Both the position numbers and the translations under genes were made by a program. The notes beneath the pieces are model-generated. The model did not search any database. It worked only from the letters and a program-made list of their open reading frames with translations, and was not told the origin of the DNA. DNA of 64,000 nucleotides from a candidate division Zixibacteria bacterium SM23_81 (GTDB lineage: Bacteria > SM23-81), in the NCBI GenBank assembly GCA_001304015.1, contig LJUY01000003.1:62001-126000 (forward strand), in the 5' to 3' direction. Within the stretch, counting starts at the first letter, position 1. Each line of letters starts with the position of its first letter. Positions 19,015 to 27,371 of the stretch are shown piece after piece.

Positions 19015-19854
19015 ATGCGCCCAACGAATCCTTATCTGGAGCTGATCAGACCGCTGAATGTGGTCATCGCTGCTCTCTCCGTCTTTGTGGGAGCTCTGGT
19101 TTCTGCTCCTTTACGGTGGGATTTTCGCGTCTTGTTGGCCTGTCTGGTGGCGGCTTTGATAACTGGCGGAGCGAATGTCCTCAACGACGTCTTCGATGTG
19201 GACATCGATCGGGTCAACAAGCCTCGCAGACCTCTGCCCTCGGGTCGCGTCCATAGAGACCAAGCCACAGTTTTCTCGGTGGCTCTTATGGTGCTGGGTG
19301 TCGCCATCAGCCCTTTTTTGGGTCTCTGGGCTTTTTTCATCGCCCTGCTGGCTGCATCTCTCATGATCTTATACAGCGCTCGCCTCAAGCGAGCTTTGCT
19401 CCTGGGCAATCTGACGGTGGCCCTCGTCGCAGCTTTGGCTTTCCTCTATGGAGGGATCGCCGTGCGCAGGCCAATCGAAGCCCTCGTTCCTGCGGGATTC
19501 GCCTTACTCTTTCACCTGGGACGGGAGATGATCAAAGATGCCCAGGATTACGAGGGGGATCAGGCTATGGGAGCCCGCACATTACCGGCGGTGATCGGCG
19601 TGCCCCGCGCCATCAGATGGGCTGGTCTGGTCTTCAGCCTGTTGATTCTGGCCAGCCCGGTGCCCTTTCTGGTGGGCCACTATTCCTTAGCCTATTTGAT
19701 CGTCGTGGTCTTGGGCGTGGACTTTCCCGTGCTCTATGTGATTTTCTCCTCTAATCGGAATCCCAGCTCCCGTCATCTGGGCCGGTTGAGTTTTTTGCTC
19801 AAATTGGATATGTGGGTGGGATTGGTGGCGATATTGCTGGGGGTTTGGGCTTAA
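19015..19854 (+). CDS. UbiA-family prenyltransferase
   Basis: A 279-residue integral membrane enzyme with about eight or nine hydrophobic segments. The first Asp-rich motif is NDVFDVDID at residues 57-65 and the second KDAQDYEGD at about residues 182-190; both coordinate Mg-diphosphate in the family. The substrate is uncertain: similarity in the motif surroundings is to geranylgeranylglycerol-phosphate geranylgeranyltransferase-type members, which bacteria of this group often carry, but quinone or chlorophyll-type acceptors cannot be excluded. It follows the Omp85 gene by 21 nt and precedes a repeat-rich spacer. Confidence 0.8.
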   Translation: MRPTNPYLELIRPLNVVIAALSVFVGALVSAPLRWDFRVLLACLVAALITGGANVLNDVFDVDIDRVNKPRRPLPSGRVHRDQATVFSVALMVLGVAISPFLGLWAFFIALLAASLMILYSARLKRALLLGNLTVALVAALAFLYGGIAVRRPIEALVPAGFALLFHLGREMIKDAQDYEGDQAMGARTLPAVIGVPRAIRWAGLVFSLLILASPVPFLVGHYSLAYLIVVVLGVDFPVLYVIFSSNRNPSSRHLGRLSFLLKLDMWVGLVAILLGVWA

Positions 19855-20263
19855 TGTAAAACTTCATGTGAATCATAAATCTTATTGAAAATAAAGATTT
19901 TATAAGATTGCAAATTCTTGATGCTGTAAGCAGTGAAAAGTAAGCAGGAGGCAGGAAGCAGCAAGCAGGATTATAGTTTAGAGAGTCTAGAGAACTAGAA
20001 TGCTCGATGAGATCTCTCCTATCTGTCATTCCCGCGGAAGCTTGTTCCCGCGAAGGCGAGGGCGGGAATCTAGGGACTTTATAAGGTCTATTTTCATCCC
20101 TTTATTAGCACTGAGAACCTGCACTTTTCAACCAGGATCCAGCGTCAAGGATCCAGAATCTGTTTTCTTCACGAGTCTCGGGTCTCAAGTCTCTAGTCTC
20201 TGATATCGATTTTCACGATACACGAATCCCGATCCACGATTCACGGTTTTTCAAGGAGCACTC
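19855..20263. repeat. repeat-rich spacer between UbiA gene and dtd
   Basis: No gene seen. From left to right it holds a GCAGGAGGCAGG tract (about 19930-19975, the antisense of the CTGCCTCC module found elsewhere), a CATTCCCGCG...GGCGGGAATC hairpin-type dispersed repeat (about 20030-20075), and a GAGTCTCGGGTCTC / CACGAATCCCGATCC module (about 20170-20250) that is the antisense of tracts at 35265, 40500 and 43915. It ends in AAGGAG, the ribosome site of dtd. Confidence 0.6.
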
Positions 20264-20701
20264 ATGAAAATAGTCGTACAACGAGTCAGCGAGGCAGAGG
20301 TCGCAGTCAGCGGCCAATCAATCGGACGCATCGGAGCTGGTCTGGTCCTCCTGGTGGGCATGGGACACAACGATACTGAACAGCAGGTTCGCTATCTGGG
20401 CGAGAAATGCCTGAACCTGCGCATTTTCGAGGATCAAGAAGGCAAGATGAATCGTTCACTCATGGACGTGGGTGGGGAGATCTTGGCCATCTCTCAGTTC
20501 ACTCTGTATGGAGATACGCGCAAAGGGCGGAGACCCGGTTTCAGCGATGCTGCTCCGCCGGAGAAGGCCGAGCCCCTCTATGAGCGCTTCGTGGAGCTTT
20601 TACGAGCAGCTGGCATCAAGGTGAAGACTGGAAGCTTCGGGGCCCATATGCTGGTGCGGATCCACAACGACGGTCCGGTGACCCTCATCCTGGAGGCGTG
20701 A
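20264..20701 (+). CDS. dtd: D-aminoacyl-tRNA deacylase
   Basis: A 145-residue cytoplasmic proofreading enzyme that hydrolyses D-amino acids (and glycine) mis-attached to tRNA. It has full family length with the two active-site signatures: SQFTLYGD at about residues 77-84 and the cross-subunit NDGPVT near residue 136 (NXGPVT in the family). The start MKIVVQRVSEAEV is typical and has AAGGAG upstream. The downstream maf gene begins within the stop region, so the two are likely co-translated. Confidence 0.95.
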   Translation: MKIVVQRVSEAEVAVSGQSIGRIGAGLVLLVGMGHNDTEQQVRYLGEKCLNLRIFEDQEGKMNRSLMDVGGEILAISQFTLYGDTRKGRRPGFSDAAPPEKAEPLYERFVELLRAAGIKVKTGSFGAHMLVRIHNDGPVTLILEA

Positions 20702-20706
20702 ATTTG

Positions 20707-21294
20707 ATGATCTGGAAACGAGACGATGAGCTGATCTTAGCCTCGGGCTCACCGCGACGGTTCAACCTGCTCAAGCAGGTGGGCATCCCTTTTCGGCAGG
20801 TGGTCAGCGAGATCAGCGAAGACAGGGAGGCCCCGGAAGAACCGCAGGCCCATGTTCTGGAGCTGTCCCGCCGCAAGGCTGAAGATGTGGCTGAAAGGCT
20901 TTCCTCCGGCGTGGTCCTGGGAGCCGACACAGTGGTGGTCCTAGATGGTCACATCCTGGGCAAGCCATCGGATGTCCAGGAGGCCATAGAGATGCTTCGA
21001 CGCCTCAGCAACCGGACCCATCAGGTGTACACCGGCCTGACATTGATAGATGTCGCTGGCGATGTCTCAGCCTCCCGTGTGGAGCGAACCGAGGTGACCT
21101 TTCGGGAGCTATCGGAGGATGAAATCGCTGCGTACGTTTCCACCGGCGAGCCCCTGGACAAGGCCGGAGCCTATGGCATCCAGGGAAAGGGAGCGCTACT
21201 GGTCAGCGCCATCAACGGATGCTACTATAATGTGGTGGGATTACCGTTGGCAAAGCTGATGGAGATGCTTCACCGACTGCAAGCGCAGAAATAG
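20707..21294 (+). CDS. maf: Maf-family nucleoside triphosphate pyrophosphatase
   Basis: A 195-residue house-cleaning enzyme that hydrolyses dTTP/UTP or modified nucleotides to monophosphates. The N-terminal SGSPRR motif (with LILAS before it) binds phosphate, and GADTVVVLDGHILGKP holds the catalytic Asp. GIQGKGALLV matches the late family motif. A GTG at 20698 overlaps the dtd stop, but it would sit 1 nt from the GGAGG; ATG 20707 has about 10 nt spacing and is preferred. It probably forms a two-gene operon with dtd. Confidence 0.93.
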   Translation: MIWKRDDELILASGSPRRFNLLKQVGIPFRQVVSEISEDREAPEEPQAHVLELSRRKAEDVAERLSSGVVLGADTVVVLDGHILGKPSDVQEAIEMLRRLSNRTHQVYTGLTLIDVAGDVSASRVERTEVTFRELSEDEIAAYVSTGEPLDKAGAYGIQGKGALLVSAINGCYYNVVGLPLAKLMEMLHRLQAQK

Positions 21295-21387
21295 GGGCGA
21301 GAAAACTTTAGGTGATATCGGGGATCACTGTACCGGACTCATTAGGTGGCGTCGGGTGGCCTCACCCGATGTCGTGTAAGATAGTTA

Positions 21388-21418
21388 ACCTTGCGAAGGT
21401 TTTAAACCTTCGCAAGGT
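21388..21418. repeat. REP-like palindrome with T-run
   Basis: Fifteen-base arms ACCTTGCGAAGGTTT and AAACCTTCGCAAGGT are complementary around a single central T, followed by ATTTTTT. It could form a terminator hairpin after maf, but the matching element at 21682-21714 (arms AACTTCCCGAAAGTT / AACTTTCGGGAAGTT) has the same architecture with a changed core, so both are more likely members of a dispersed palindromic family. Confidence 0.6.
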
Positions 21419-21426
21419 ATTTTTTC

Positions 21427-21615
21427 GTAGGTTGGGTTGGGGAACGCAACCCAACAATCAAAAATTCTGAATAAACGCCTCTGTGAGAAAACAGCACCAT
21501 GCTCTGCATCAGCCATGGAATACCGTTGAGCTCATCGGTATGAAGATTCGTTTCGACGATGGCATTGAATTTAAGGGAGGGATCGTTGGGTTACGCTGCG
21601 CGTAACCCAACCTAC
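21427..21615. repeat. MITE-like element bounded by GTAGGTTGGGTT inverted repeats
   Basis: Perfect 12-bp terminal inverted repeats (21427-21438 and 21604-21615) enclose 189 nt. Each end also forms its own hairpin: GTTGGGTT/AACCCAAC at the left, and an 11-bp GTTGGGTTACG/CGTAACCCAAC at the right. GTTGGGTT...AACCCAAC elements are scattered widely in bacterial genomes. No coding content. A nearby tandem TA or direct repeat is not clear. Confidence 0.5.
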
Positions 21616-21951
21616 ATCTGCTTTGATGCGTATGAAGCTTGACAGCGGTTTGAAGGCTTCGATAATTCTTTCCCGTATTTTAACTTCCCGAAAGTTTCGA
21701 ACTTTCGGGAAGTTTCCATCTTGTCCAGGTTTCAACTTATCCAACATGCTTTATCAAAGATCCAAACACTGAACCAGGAGAAGGCCAGGGCCGGAGGCGC
21801 AGGAAACCCTCCGGGACAAAAAAGGTATTTTTGCGGTTCTAACAAAACGAGATTCCTGCATTCGCAGGAATGACAAAAAGAAAGACATTGTTTATACGTG
21901 GCGTCTTATAGACTCACCCGACAGCACGAAGAAAACGATGCGGAAATCCCA

Positions 21952-21980
21952 TTGACAAAAAGCAGCCCAGCCGCTATTTT
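21952..21980 (+). promoter_or_regulatory. sigma70-like promoter for uvrB
   Basis: TTGACA at 21952-21957, a 17-nt spacer and TATTTT at 21975-21980. It would give a 5' leader of about 170 nt before uvrB. No TGCNC-N4-GTGCA operator like that of lexA is seen nearby. Confidence 0.55.
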
Positions 21981-22160
21981 TATTGCAGCCGTGAGTAAGA
22001 GACTGTCGGGTATGACACTCGCCAGACCGACAATCTCCGGTCTCCAGTCTCTTCTTATCAGACTTAGCGAAACTCGAGTCTCGAATCTCGTAGCCAGCTT
22101 TCAGCAACGGTTTGTGCTTAGCCAAGATCACCTAACTTAGCATAGGAACGGAATCCCACT

Positions 22161-24143
22161 ATGAGCGATTTCAAACTCGTCTCCGATTACAAGCCCCGCG
22201 GAGATCAGCCCCAGGCCATAGCTGATCTGACGGAGGGCGTCTTGAAGGGCGAGCGTTTTCAGACCCTGTTGGGGGTCACGGGCTCCGGCAAGACCTTCAC
22301 CATGGCCAACGTCATCGCCAACGTGGGGCTGCCCACCCTGATCATCTCCCATAACAAGACCCTGGCCGCTCAGCTTTACGGCGAGTTCAAGGGTTTCTTC
22401 CCCCACAACGCCGTGGAGTACTTCATCAGCTACTATGACTACTATCAGCCAGAGGCTTATATCCCCACCACCGACACTTACATAGAGAAGGACACCTCCG
22501 TCAACGAAGAGATCGATCGGCTCAGGCTTCGGGCCACTAGCTCGTTGCTGGAGCGTCCCGACGTGATCATCGTGGCCAGCGTTTCCTGCATTTACGGATT
22601 GGGATCGCCCAAGGATTATCGGGATTTGCTGGTTTTTCTGGAGGAGGGCCAGCGGATCGAGCGGGACAAAATGTTGCGCATGCTGATCGACATCCATTAC
22701 GCTCGCAATGACATCGCCTTCGAGCGAGGCACCTTTCGGGTGCGCGGCGATGTGGTGGAGATTCGACCGGCCTACGAGGAAACGGTTCTTCGGGTGGAAT
22801 TTTTCGGGGATGAGGTGGAGAAGATGGCCGTGGTGGATCCCGTCTCCGGTCAGGTGCAGGAGCGCAAAAAACGGGTAGCCGTCTATCCGGCAAAGCACTT
22901 TGTGACCACATATCCTCGGATAGAGGAGGCCATCGGGGGAATTGAGGAGGAGTTGAAGGAGCGCTTGGCCTTTTTTCGTTCCCAGGACAAATTGTTGGAG
23001 GCCCAGCGTTTGGAGTCCAGGACCCGTTATGACATCGAGATGATGCGGGAGATCGGCTATTGTGCGGGCATCGAGAACTACTCGCGACATCTCTCGGGGC
23101 GAAAAGCCGGGGAGCGGCCCTCCTGCCTGCTGGATTATTTCCCACAAAAGTTCCTCATGATCGTCGACGAATCCCACGTGACCATCCCTCAGGTTCGGGG
23201 GATGTACGCCGGGGACCGCTCTCGCAAGGAAACCTTGGTGGAACATGGCTTTAGGCTGCCATCGGCTCTGGATAACAGGCCGCTCTTCTTCGAGGAGTTC
23301 CAGGCCATGATCCACCAGTCCATCTTCGTCTCGGCCACTCCCGCGGAGTATGAGCTGGAGAGAAGTTGTGGGGTCGTGGTGGAGCAGATCATCCGGCCCA
23401 CGGGGCTCATGGATCCCAAGATCACCGTAAAGCCCACGGCCGGTCAGATCGACGATCTACTGGAAGAAATTCGCAAGCGTGTAGAGTGCCAGGAACGAGT
23501 GTTGGTCACCACTTTGACCAAACGAATGGCCGAGGATCTGGCCGACTATCTGAGCCAGCTGGACGTGCGGGTCCGTTACCTGCACTCCGAAATCGATGCA
23601 TTGCAGCGGGTAGATATTCTCAGAGACCTCCGCCTAGCAGAATTTGACGTCCTGGTAGGGATCAACTTGCTCCGAGAGGGGCTCGACCTTCCCGAGGTTT
23701 CCCTGGTGGTCATCCTGGACGCCGACAAAGAGGGCTTTCTGCGCTCCGAGCGCTCACTGATCCAGACGGCTGGTCGAGCGGCGCGTAATGTGGGAGGTGA
23801 GGTCATCATGTACGGTGATCAGATCACCGATTCCATGCGTCGGGCCATTATGGAAACAGACCGTCGTAGAAAAATACAGAGCGAATACAATCAAAAACAC
23901 CACATCACCCCACGTTCCATCTACAAGACCATTGATGAGATCTTGAAGACGACTCGCGTGGCCGATTCCCGCTTGGCCTCGACAGGGGTGAAGGATCCCG
24001 CAGCTCCGTATCTGACGGAGATGGACCGAGAAGAACGGCTGGAAGCCTTGGAGAGGGCCATGCACGAGGCAGCGGCCCGCCTTGAGTTCGAGAAGGCTGC
24101 TCAATATCGGGATGAGCTGGAGCGGCTCAAGGCCGAGGGGTAG
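22161..24143 (+). CDS. uvrB: excinuclease ABC subunit B
   Basis: A 660-residue DNA damage recognition helicase of nucleotide excision repair. It hands damaged DNA from UvrA to UvrC. Walker A is GVTGSGKT at residues 38-45; the beta-hairpin used to clamp DNA is present ([12 protein letters not shown] near residue 92); late helicase motifs include [17 protein letters not shown] and QTAGRAARN. The C-terminal UVR domain ([14 protein letters not shown]), which binds UvrC, closes the protein. Length is normal. It stands alone in the + direction after a long repeat spacer with its own promoter. Confidence 0.97.
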   Translation: MSDFKLVSDYKPRGDQPQAIADLTEGVLKGERFQTLLGVTGSGKTFTMANVIANVGLPTLIISHNKTLAAQLYGEFKGFFPHNAVEYFISYYDYYQPEAYIPTTDTYIEKDTSVNEEIDRLRLRATSSLLERPDVIIVASVSCIYGLGSPKDYRDLLVFLEEGQRIERDKMLRMLIDIHYARNDIAFERGTFRVRGDVVEIRPAYEETVLRVEFFGDEVEKMAVVDPVSGQVQERKKRVAVYPAKHFVTTYPRIEEAIGGIEEELKERLAFFRSQDKLLEAQRLESRTRYDIEMMREIGYCAGIENYSRHLSGRKAGERPSCLLDYFPQKFLMIVDESHVTIPQVRGMYAGDRSRKETLVEHGFRLPSALDNRPLFFEEFQAMIHQSIFVSATPAEYELERSCGVVVEQIIRPTGLMDPKITVKPTAGQIDDLLEEIRKRVECQERVLVTTLTKRMAEDLADYLSQLDVRVRYLHSEIDALQRVDILRDLRLAEFDVLVGINLLREGLDLPEVSLVVILDADKEGFLRSERSLIQTAGRAARNVGGEVIMYGDQITDSMRRAIMETDRRRKIQSEYNQKHHITPRSIYKTIDEILKTTRVADSRLASTGVKDPAAPYLTEMDREERLEALERAMHEAAARLEFEKAAQYRDELERLKAEG

Positions 24144-24159
24144 AATCGCTCGGGGATGA

Positions 24160-24190
24160 GGGGAGGACGGCCGGGAGCCCAGGCTCGCGG
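24160..24190 (+). terminator. possible terminator after uvrB
   Basis: A GC-rich stretch with a short GAGC/GCTC stem is followed by seven T residues at about 24181-24187. The stem is only 4 bp with an imperfect extension, so this is a weak call supported mainly by position and the T-run. Confidence 0.3.
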
Positions 24191-24212
24191 TTTTTTTATG
24201 ACAAAATTGGCG

Positions 24213-24241
24213 TTGACAAGGTCTCAACTTTGTATTACTTT
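24213..24241 (+). promoter_or_regulatory. possible promoter for the GT9 gene pair
   Basis: TTGACA at 24213-24218 with a 17-nt spacer to TACTTT. The -35 is perfect, the -10 poor. It lies 40 nt upstream of the first gene of the next group, just after the T-run that follows uvrB. Confidence 0.35.
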
Positions 24242-24280
24242 TAGATTCGTTCATTTTTAGGCTCTTACATACAGGTTCTC

Positions 24281-24847
24281 ATGATGAGCCTCTTCACACC
24301 AGATAAGTTTCTTATCTCTCTGATGAAACTGTGGCAGAGGGTACAGTTTCGCCCGCCCATGTTTTCAGCCACAGATCTATGGAGGCGAGCTCGGACGGTC
24401 CTGATCTGCTTCCCGGAGGAATATCGGGAGCGCTTGGCCGCCGAACCTGCCGTTCGCAGCATCGTGGAGGCCTTTCCCAAAAAGAGGTTCTTCATTTTGA
24501 CGACCAAGGCGCTTCCCGAACGCTGGTTGAATGTGGAGTTAATCCACCTGAGGGGATCTGATCTGAACATGTTCTCCTTGCCCAATTCCGATTTCATCAG
24601 GTTCATTCAGGACAAAGCCGTCGACGTGGCCGTCGATCTCTGGCCTTCGTTTAATTTGACCAATGCCTCTATCTGTCGACGTAGCGGCGCCGCACTTCGA
24701 GTGGGTTTCGGCGGCGAACACGCAGCGTCTTTTTATAATTTGATGATCGTCCCCAGAGGCCCAGAGGAATCTCTGCCCAGACAGTATGAGGCCATGGCGG
24801 AGACGATTTTGAACCTGGAACGGTCCGAGGCCCAAATTGAGGCCTGA
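24281..24847 (+). CDS. hypothetical protein, GT9 N-domain-like/DUF6913-like
   Basis: A 188-residue protein. The segment around residues 114-140 (VDVAVDLWPSFNLTNASICR, then GAALRVGFGG) resembles the Rossmann-like N-terminal half of family 9 glycosyltransferases or the small DUF6913 proteins, and no C-terminal sugar-nucleotide half is present. It overlaps the following complete GT9 gene by 11 nt, so the pair is probably co-translated. It may be an accessory of LPS-core or glycan synthesis; no catalytic residue can be pointed to. ATG 24284 directly after ATG 24281 is an equal start. Confidence 0.5.
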   Translation: MMSLFTPDKFLISLMKLWQRVQFRPPMFSATDLWRRARTVLICFPEEYRERLAAEPAVRSIVEAFPKKRFFILTTKALPERWLNVELIHLRGSDLNMFSLPNSDFIRFIQDKAVDVAVDLWPSFNLTNASICRRSGAALRVGFGGEHAASFYNLMIVPRGPEESLPRQYEAMAETILNLERSEAQIEA

Positions 24848-25892
24848 TGTCCTCAGGATCCTAGTGATTCGTCTGAGCTCAATGGGCGACATCATTCTGA
24901 CCACCCCGGCTTTGACCGCGCTCAAGGCACACTATCCCCGAGTTCAATTGGATTTTGTGGTCAAGGAGAGATACGCGGAGCTTTTCCAGGGTCACCCTCA
25001 CGTCGACAATCTGTTGCCCCTATCTCAGAGGGATGGTCTTCTCTCTATGGGTTGTCGACTGCGCCGCCAGCACCATCATATCGTTCTGGACCTACACGCC
25101 AATCTCCGAAGCCGAGCTCTGACGGCAATTCTACCTGCTCCCAGGAAATTGCGATATCGCAAAAGGACCATCCGGCGGTGGGCCATGGTTCGCCTGGGAT
25201 ACCGTCCTCAAGAGTCGCCACATGTCGTGGATCTTTATCTGAGAAGTCTGCGGCCCTTGGGGATTGAGCCTTCCGGGCGACGCCCACGATTGTATCTGTT
25301 GGAGAGCGAGCGGGAGTTCCAGAAACAGTTTTATCTTCGACATCGACTGGGCGACGCGAGGCCTGTGGTGGGGCTTCATCCGGGAGCCAGATGGCCCGGC
25401 AAAAGGTGGCCGGAGGAGCGGTTTATCCAACTGGGGCAGCGTTTAAGAGAGGAACGGAGAGCTCAGATTCTGGTCTTCGGCGGGGCCGGGGAGGAAGATC
25501 TTGGTGCTCGGGTGGCTCAGGGGCTAGAGCCGGATGCACCCATGGCCTTAAATCTCACCCTGCGCCAGCTGATGGCCCTAATCTCCGGCTGTGCCCTGTT
25601 TATCACCAACGACTCTGGGCCCATGCATATGGCCACGGCTTTGGAGGTTCCCGTGGTGGCCATTTTCGGACCCACCCAGCCTTCGTTGGGCTTCTGGCCC
25701 CTAGGGGCTGAGGATGCGGTTTTAACTGCCCAGCTTACCTGTAGTCCATGTAGTCTTCATGGGGAGAAACGGTGCCCCCAGGGAAATTGGCTTTGTTTGA
25801 AGCGGATCGGCGTCCAGGATGTCCTTCAGGCCGCCCTGGGGATTTTGGATCGCAGGCGAAAGGCCATCGAGAAGAATAATCGTCCTGTCTAA
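24837..25892 (+). CDS. family 9 glycosyltransferase (ADP-heptose:LPS heptosyltransferase-like)
   Basis: A 351-residue GT-B enzyme of the WaaF/WaaC/RfaF group, which adds heptose from ADP-heptose to the lipid A inner core on the cytoplasmic face. It starts with the typical RILVIRLSSMGDIILTTPAL, has HPGARWPGKRWPEERF in the nucleotide-binding half, and NDSGPMHMATAL plus the Cys-rich CSPCSLHGEKRCPQGN near the end. The only good start in frame is the TTG at 24837; the next, GTG 24864, would cut the first strand. The GmhB-like gene that follows 11 nt later makes a heptose precursor, consistent with an LPS-core role. Confidence 0.85.
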   Translation: MRPDVLRILVIRLSSMGDIILTTPALTALKAHYPRVQLDFVVKERYAELFQGHPHVDNLLPLSQRDGLLSMGCRLRRQHHHIVLDLHANLRSRALTAILPAPRKLRYRKRTIRRWAMVRLGYRPQESPHVVDLYLRSLRPLGIEPSGRRPRLYLLESEREFQKQFYLRHRLGDARPVVGLHPGARWPGKRWPEERFIQLGQRLREERRAQILVFGGAGEEDLGARVAQGLEPDAPMALNLTLRQLMALISGCALFITNDSGPMHMATALEVPVVAIFGPTQPSLGFWPLGAEDAVLTAQLTCSPCSLHGEKRCPQGNWLCLKRIGVQDVLQAALGILDRRRKAIEKNNRPV

Positions 25893-25903
25893 TAGGGGTG
25901 ACC

Positions 25904-26449
25904 ATGTCACACATCGCCGTTTTTCTGGACCGAGATGGCACCATTAACCAAGAAGTACACTATCTTCATAGAGCGGAACAGCTGAAACTTTTAACCGGTG
26001 CGGGCCAAGCCATTCGCAGGCTGAACCAGTTGGGCCTGAAGGTGGTGCTGGCCACCAACCAGTCGGGCGTAGCTCGGGGATACCTCACAGAGGAGGAGCT
26101 GGACCGAATTCACAAGTTGCTGAAGGAAATGCTGGCCGAGCACGGCGCTCATTTGGACGCCGTTTACTATTGCCCAGAGATGCCTGATTCCGGAAGTGCC
26201 TGCCGGAAGCCAGAGATCGGGATGATGGAGCAGGCCGCCCAGGATCTGGACATCGATCTGAGGAGATCCTATATGGTGGGCGATATGGCCATCGATATGG
26301 AGATGGGCCGGCGAGCGGGTGCCAAAACCATTCTTGTCCTCACCGGTTACGGTGAGAAAGCCCGAGCCGAGGGGGTTCAAGCCGATTTCGTGGCCCACGA
26401 CCTGGCCGAGGCCGCCCGGTGGATTGAGCGTGATTTGAAGGGGAGATGA
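25904..26449 (+). CDS. HAD-family GmhB-like D-glycero-D-manno-heptose-1,7-bisphosphate 7-phosphatase
   Basis: A 181-residue cytoplasmic HAD phosphatase. The nucleophile motif is FLDRDGT (D9, D11), motif II lies in ATNQSGVARG, and the late acidic motif in MVGDMAIDM. In GmhB a zinc loop has four ligands in a CPHHP...CxCRKP arrangement; here it reads CPEMPDSGSACRKP, so one His and one Cys appear to be lost and the loop is shortened. The enzyme may still act on heptose bisphosphate or on a related sugar or histidinol phosphate. ATG 25904 is chosen over GTG 25898 because AGGGG sits 5 nt before it. The next gene overlaps by 4 nt. Confidence 0.8.
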   Translation: MSHIAVFLDRDGTINQEVHYLHRAEQLKLLTGAGQAIRRLNQLGLKVVLATNQSGVARGYLTEEELDRIHKLLKEMLAEHGAHLDAVYYCPEMPDSGSACRKPEIGMMEQAAQDLDIDLRRSYMVGDMAIDMEMGRRAGAKTILVLTGYGEKARAEGVQADFVAHDLAEAARWIERDLKGR

Positions 26450-26844
26450 TGCCCGGTAAAGGGTTTTATGGACTGGCCTTGACCCGAGGAGACAAGCTCC
26501 TCATGGGCATCTTGCTAGTTCTCAGCCTGGCCAGCATCGGGGTCGTTCACCGCCTGATGCAGCCAGGATCTGTGGCCGTGGTGGAAGTGGATGGTCACGA
26601 GGTCCACCGTCTTGATCTATCCGTCAACGGCCGGAGAGCCGTGGCCGGTCCCCTAGGCGAGACGATGATTCAAGTGAACGCGGGAAAGGTCCGGGTGGAG
26701 AGCTCTCCATGTCCCCACAGGCTATGTGTCAGGATGGGATGGGTGAAAAGATCCGGGAGCTTGATCGTCTGTGTGCCCAACCGGGTGCTGGTCAGGGTGG
26801 AGGGGGAGAAGAAGAAGGGAGAGCCGGATGCCGTGACGTGGTAA
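26446..26844 (+). CDS. NusG domain II-containing membrane-anchored protein
   Basis: A 132-residue protein with one N-terminal membrane segment (residues 19-37) and a NusG-KOW-II-like domain exposed outside the cytoplasm. The family pattern SSPCPHRLCVRMGWV then GSLIVCVPNRVLV is clear (residues 86-123), with three conserved Cys. Such proteins commonly sit next to a Gx transporter gene, as here (27372), and are of unproven function. Start ATG 26446 overlaps the previous stop. Confidence 0.8.
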   Translation: MMPGKGFYGLALTRGDKLLMGILLVLSLASIGVVHRLMQPGSVAVVEVDGHEVHRLDLSVNGRRAVAGPLGETMIQVNAGKVRVESSPCPHRLCVRMGWVKRSGSLIVCVPNRVLVRVEGEKKKGEPDAVTW

Positions 26845-27371
26845 GCGGGAGTGTCACTTGCCCCCTCTCTGCATTTCTAATCTATTACGATTTGTCAACC
26901 TGAGCACAGCAACGAAAGTACTGGCCGATTCAAATCTTGACGCCAGAGATTCTTCGGTCCTCTTCGCTTCGCTCAGGGCTTCGGCTCACAACGCTCCCTC
27001 AGAATGACAAATAGGGGAATGGTCGATCTATGAAAGCAGGAGGGGAAGAAAAATTAATGGTGAGTCACCTATACGATTCTGTCATTCTGAGCCCTTCGTT
27101 TCACTCAGAGCTTGTCCTGAATGGAATAAAGGAACAGGCTCCGCGAAGAATCTCTGCCAATGGCTTAAAAAAGGCGAAGAAGAAAGGCAGATTCTCCCTC
27201 ACGAAGTTTATCTTGAGCCCTTCACTCCATTCAGAGCTCACCCTAAATGAACTGAAGGGATAAATTCCGACGAAATGTGCCTTAGAATGACCATTTCGTA
27301 AGTTAGTTTGAGATTTCCCGCTTAATTCCCTTGGCGAAAAACGGTTCGCCCCTGGGAAGTTTGAAAATGTC
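26845..27371. repeat. 527-nt spacer with inverted copies of a dispersed repeat
   Basis: No convincing gene. GCCAGAGATTCTTCG (26942-26956) followed by CTCAGAATGACAA (about 26998-27010) is repeated in inverse orientation as GTCATTCTGA (27081-27090) with CGAAGAATCTCTGCC (27144-27158); a third, worn copy begins near 27207. The open frame over 27030-27263 is made entirely of this repeat and is not counted as a gene. Confidence 0.55.

Larger units (their letters stand above)
21295..22160. repeat. 866-nt spacer packed with palindromic repeats
   Basis: No gene seen. It contains a TCGGGT/ACCCGA hairpin (21352-21369), two REP-like palindromes (21388-21418 and 21682-21714), a 12-bp inverted pair GTAGGTTGGGTT / AACCCAACCTAC bounding 21427-21615, an ATTCCTGC/GCAGGAAT hairpin (about 21850-21872) and a GAGACTCG-type tract (about 22025-22105). 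The uvrB promoter lies at 21952-21980. Confidence 0.6.

Noticed and set aside
20000-20203. 67-codon open frame in the UbiA-dtd spacer
   Set aside because: Covers the CATTCCCGCG repeat and the GAGTCTC tract; no coding signal.
27030-27263. 77-codon open frame in the spacer before the Gx transporter
   Set aside because: Built from a dispersed inverted repeat; its translated sequence repeats the same motif twice.
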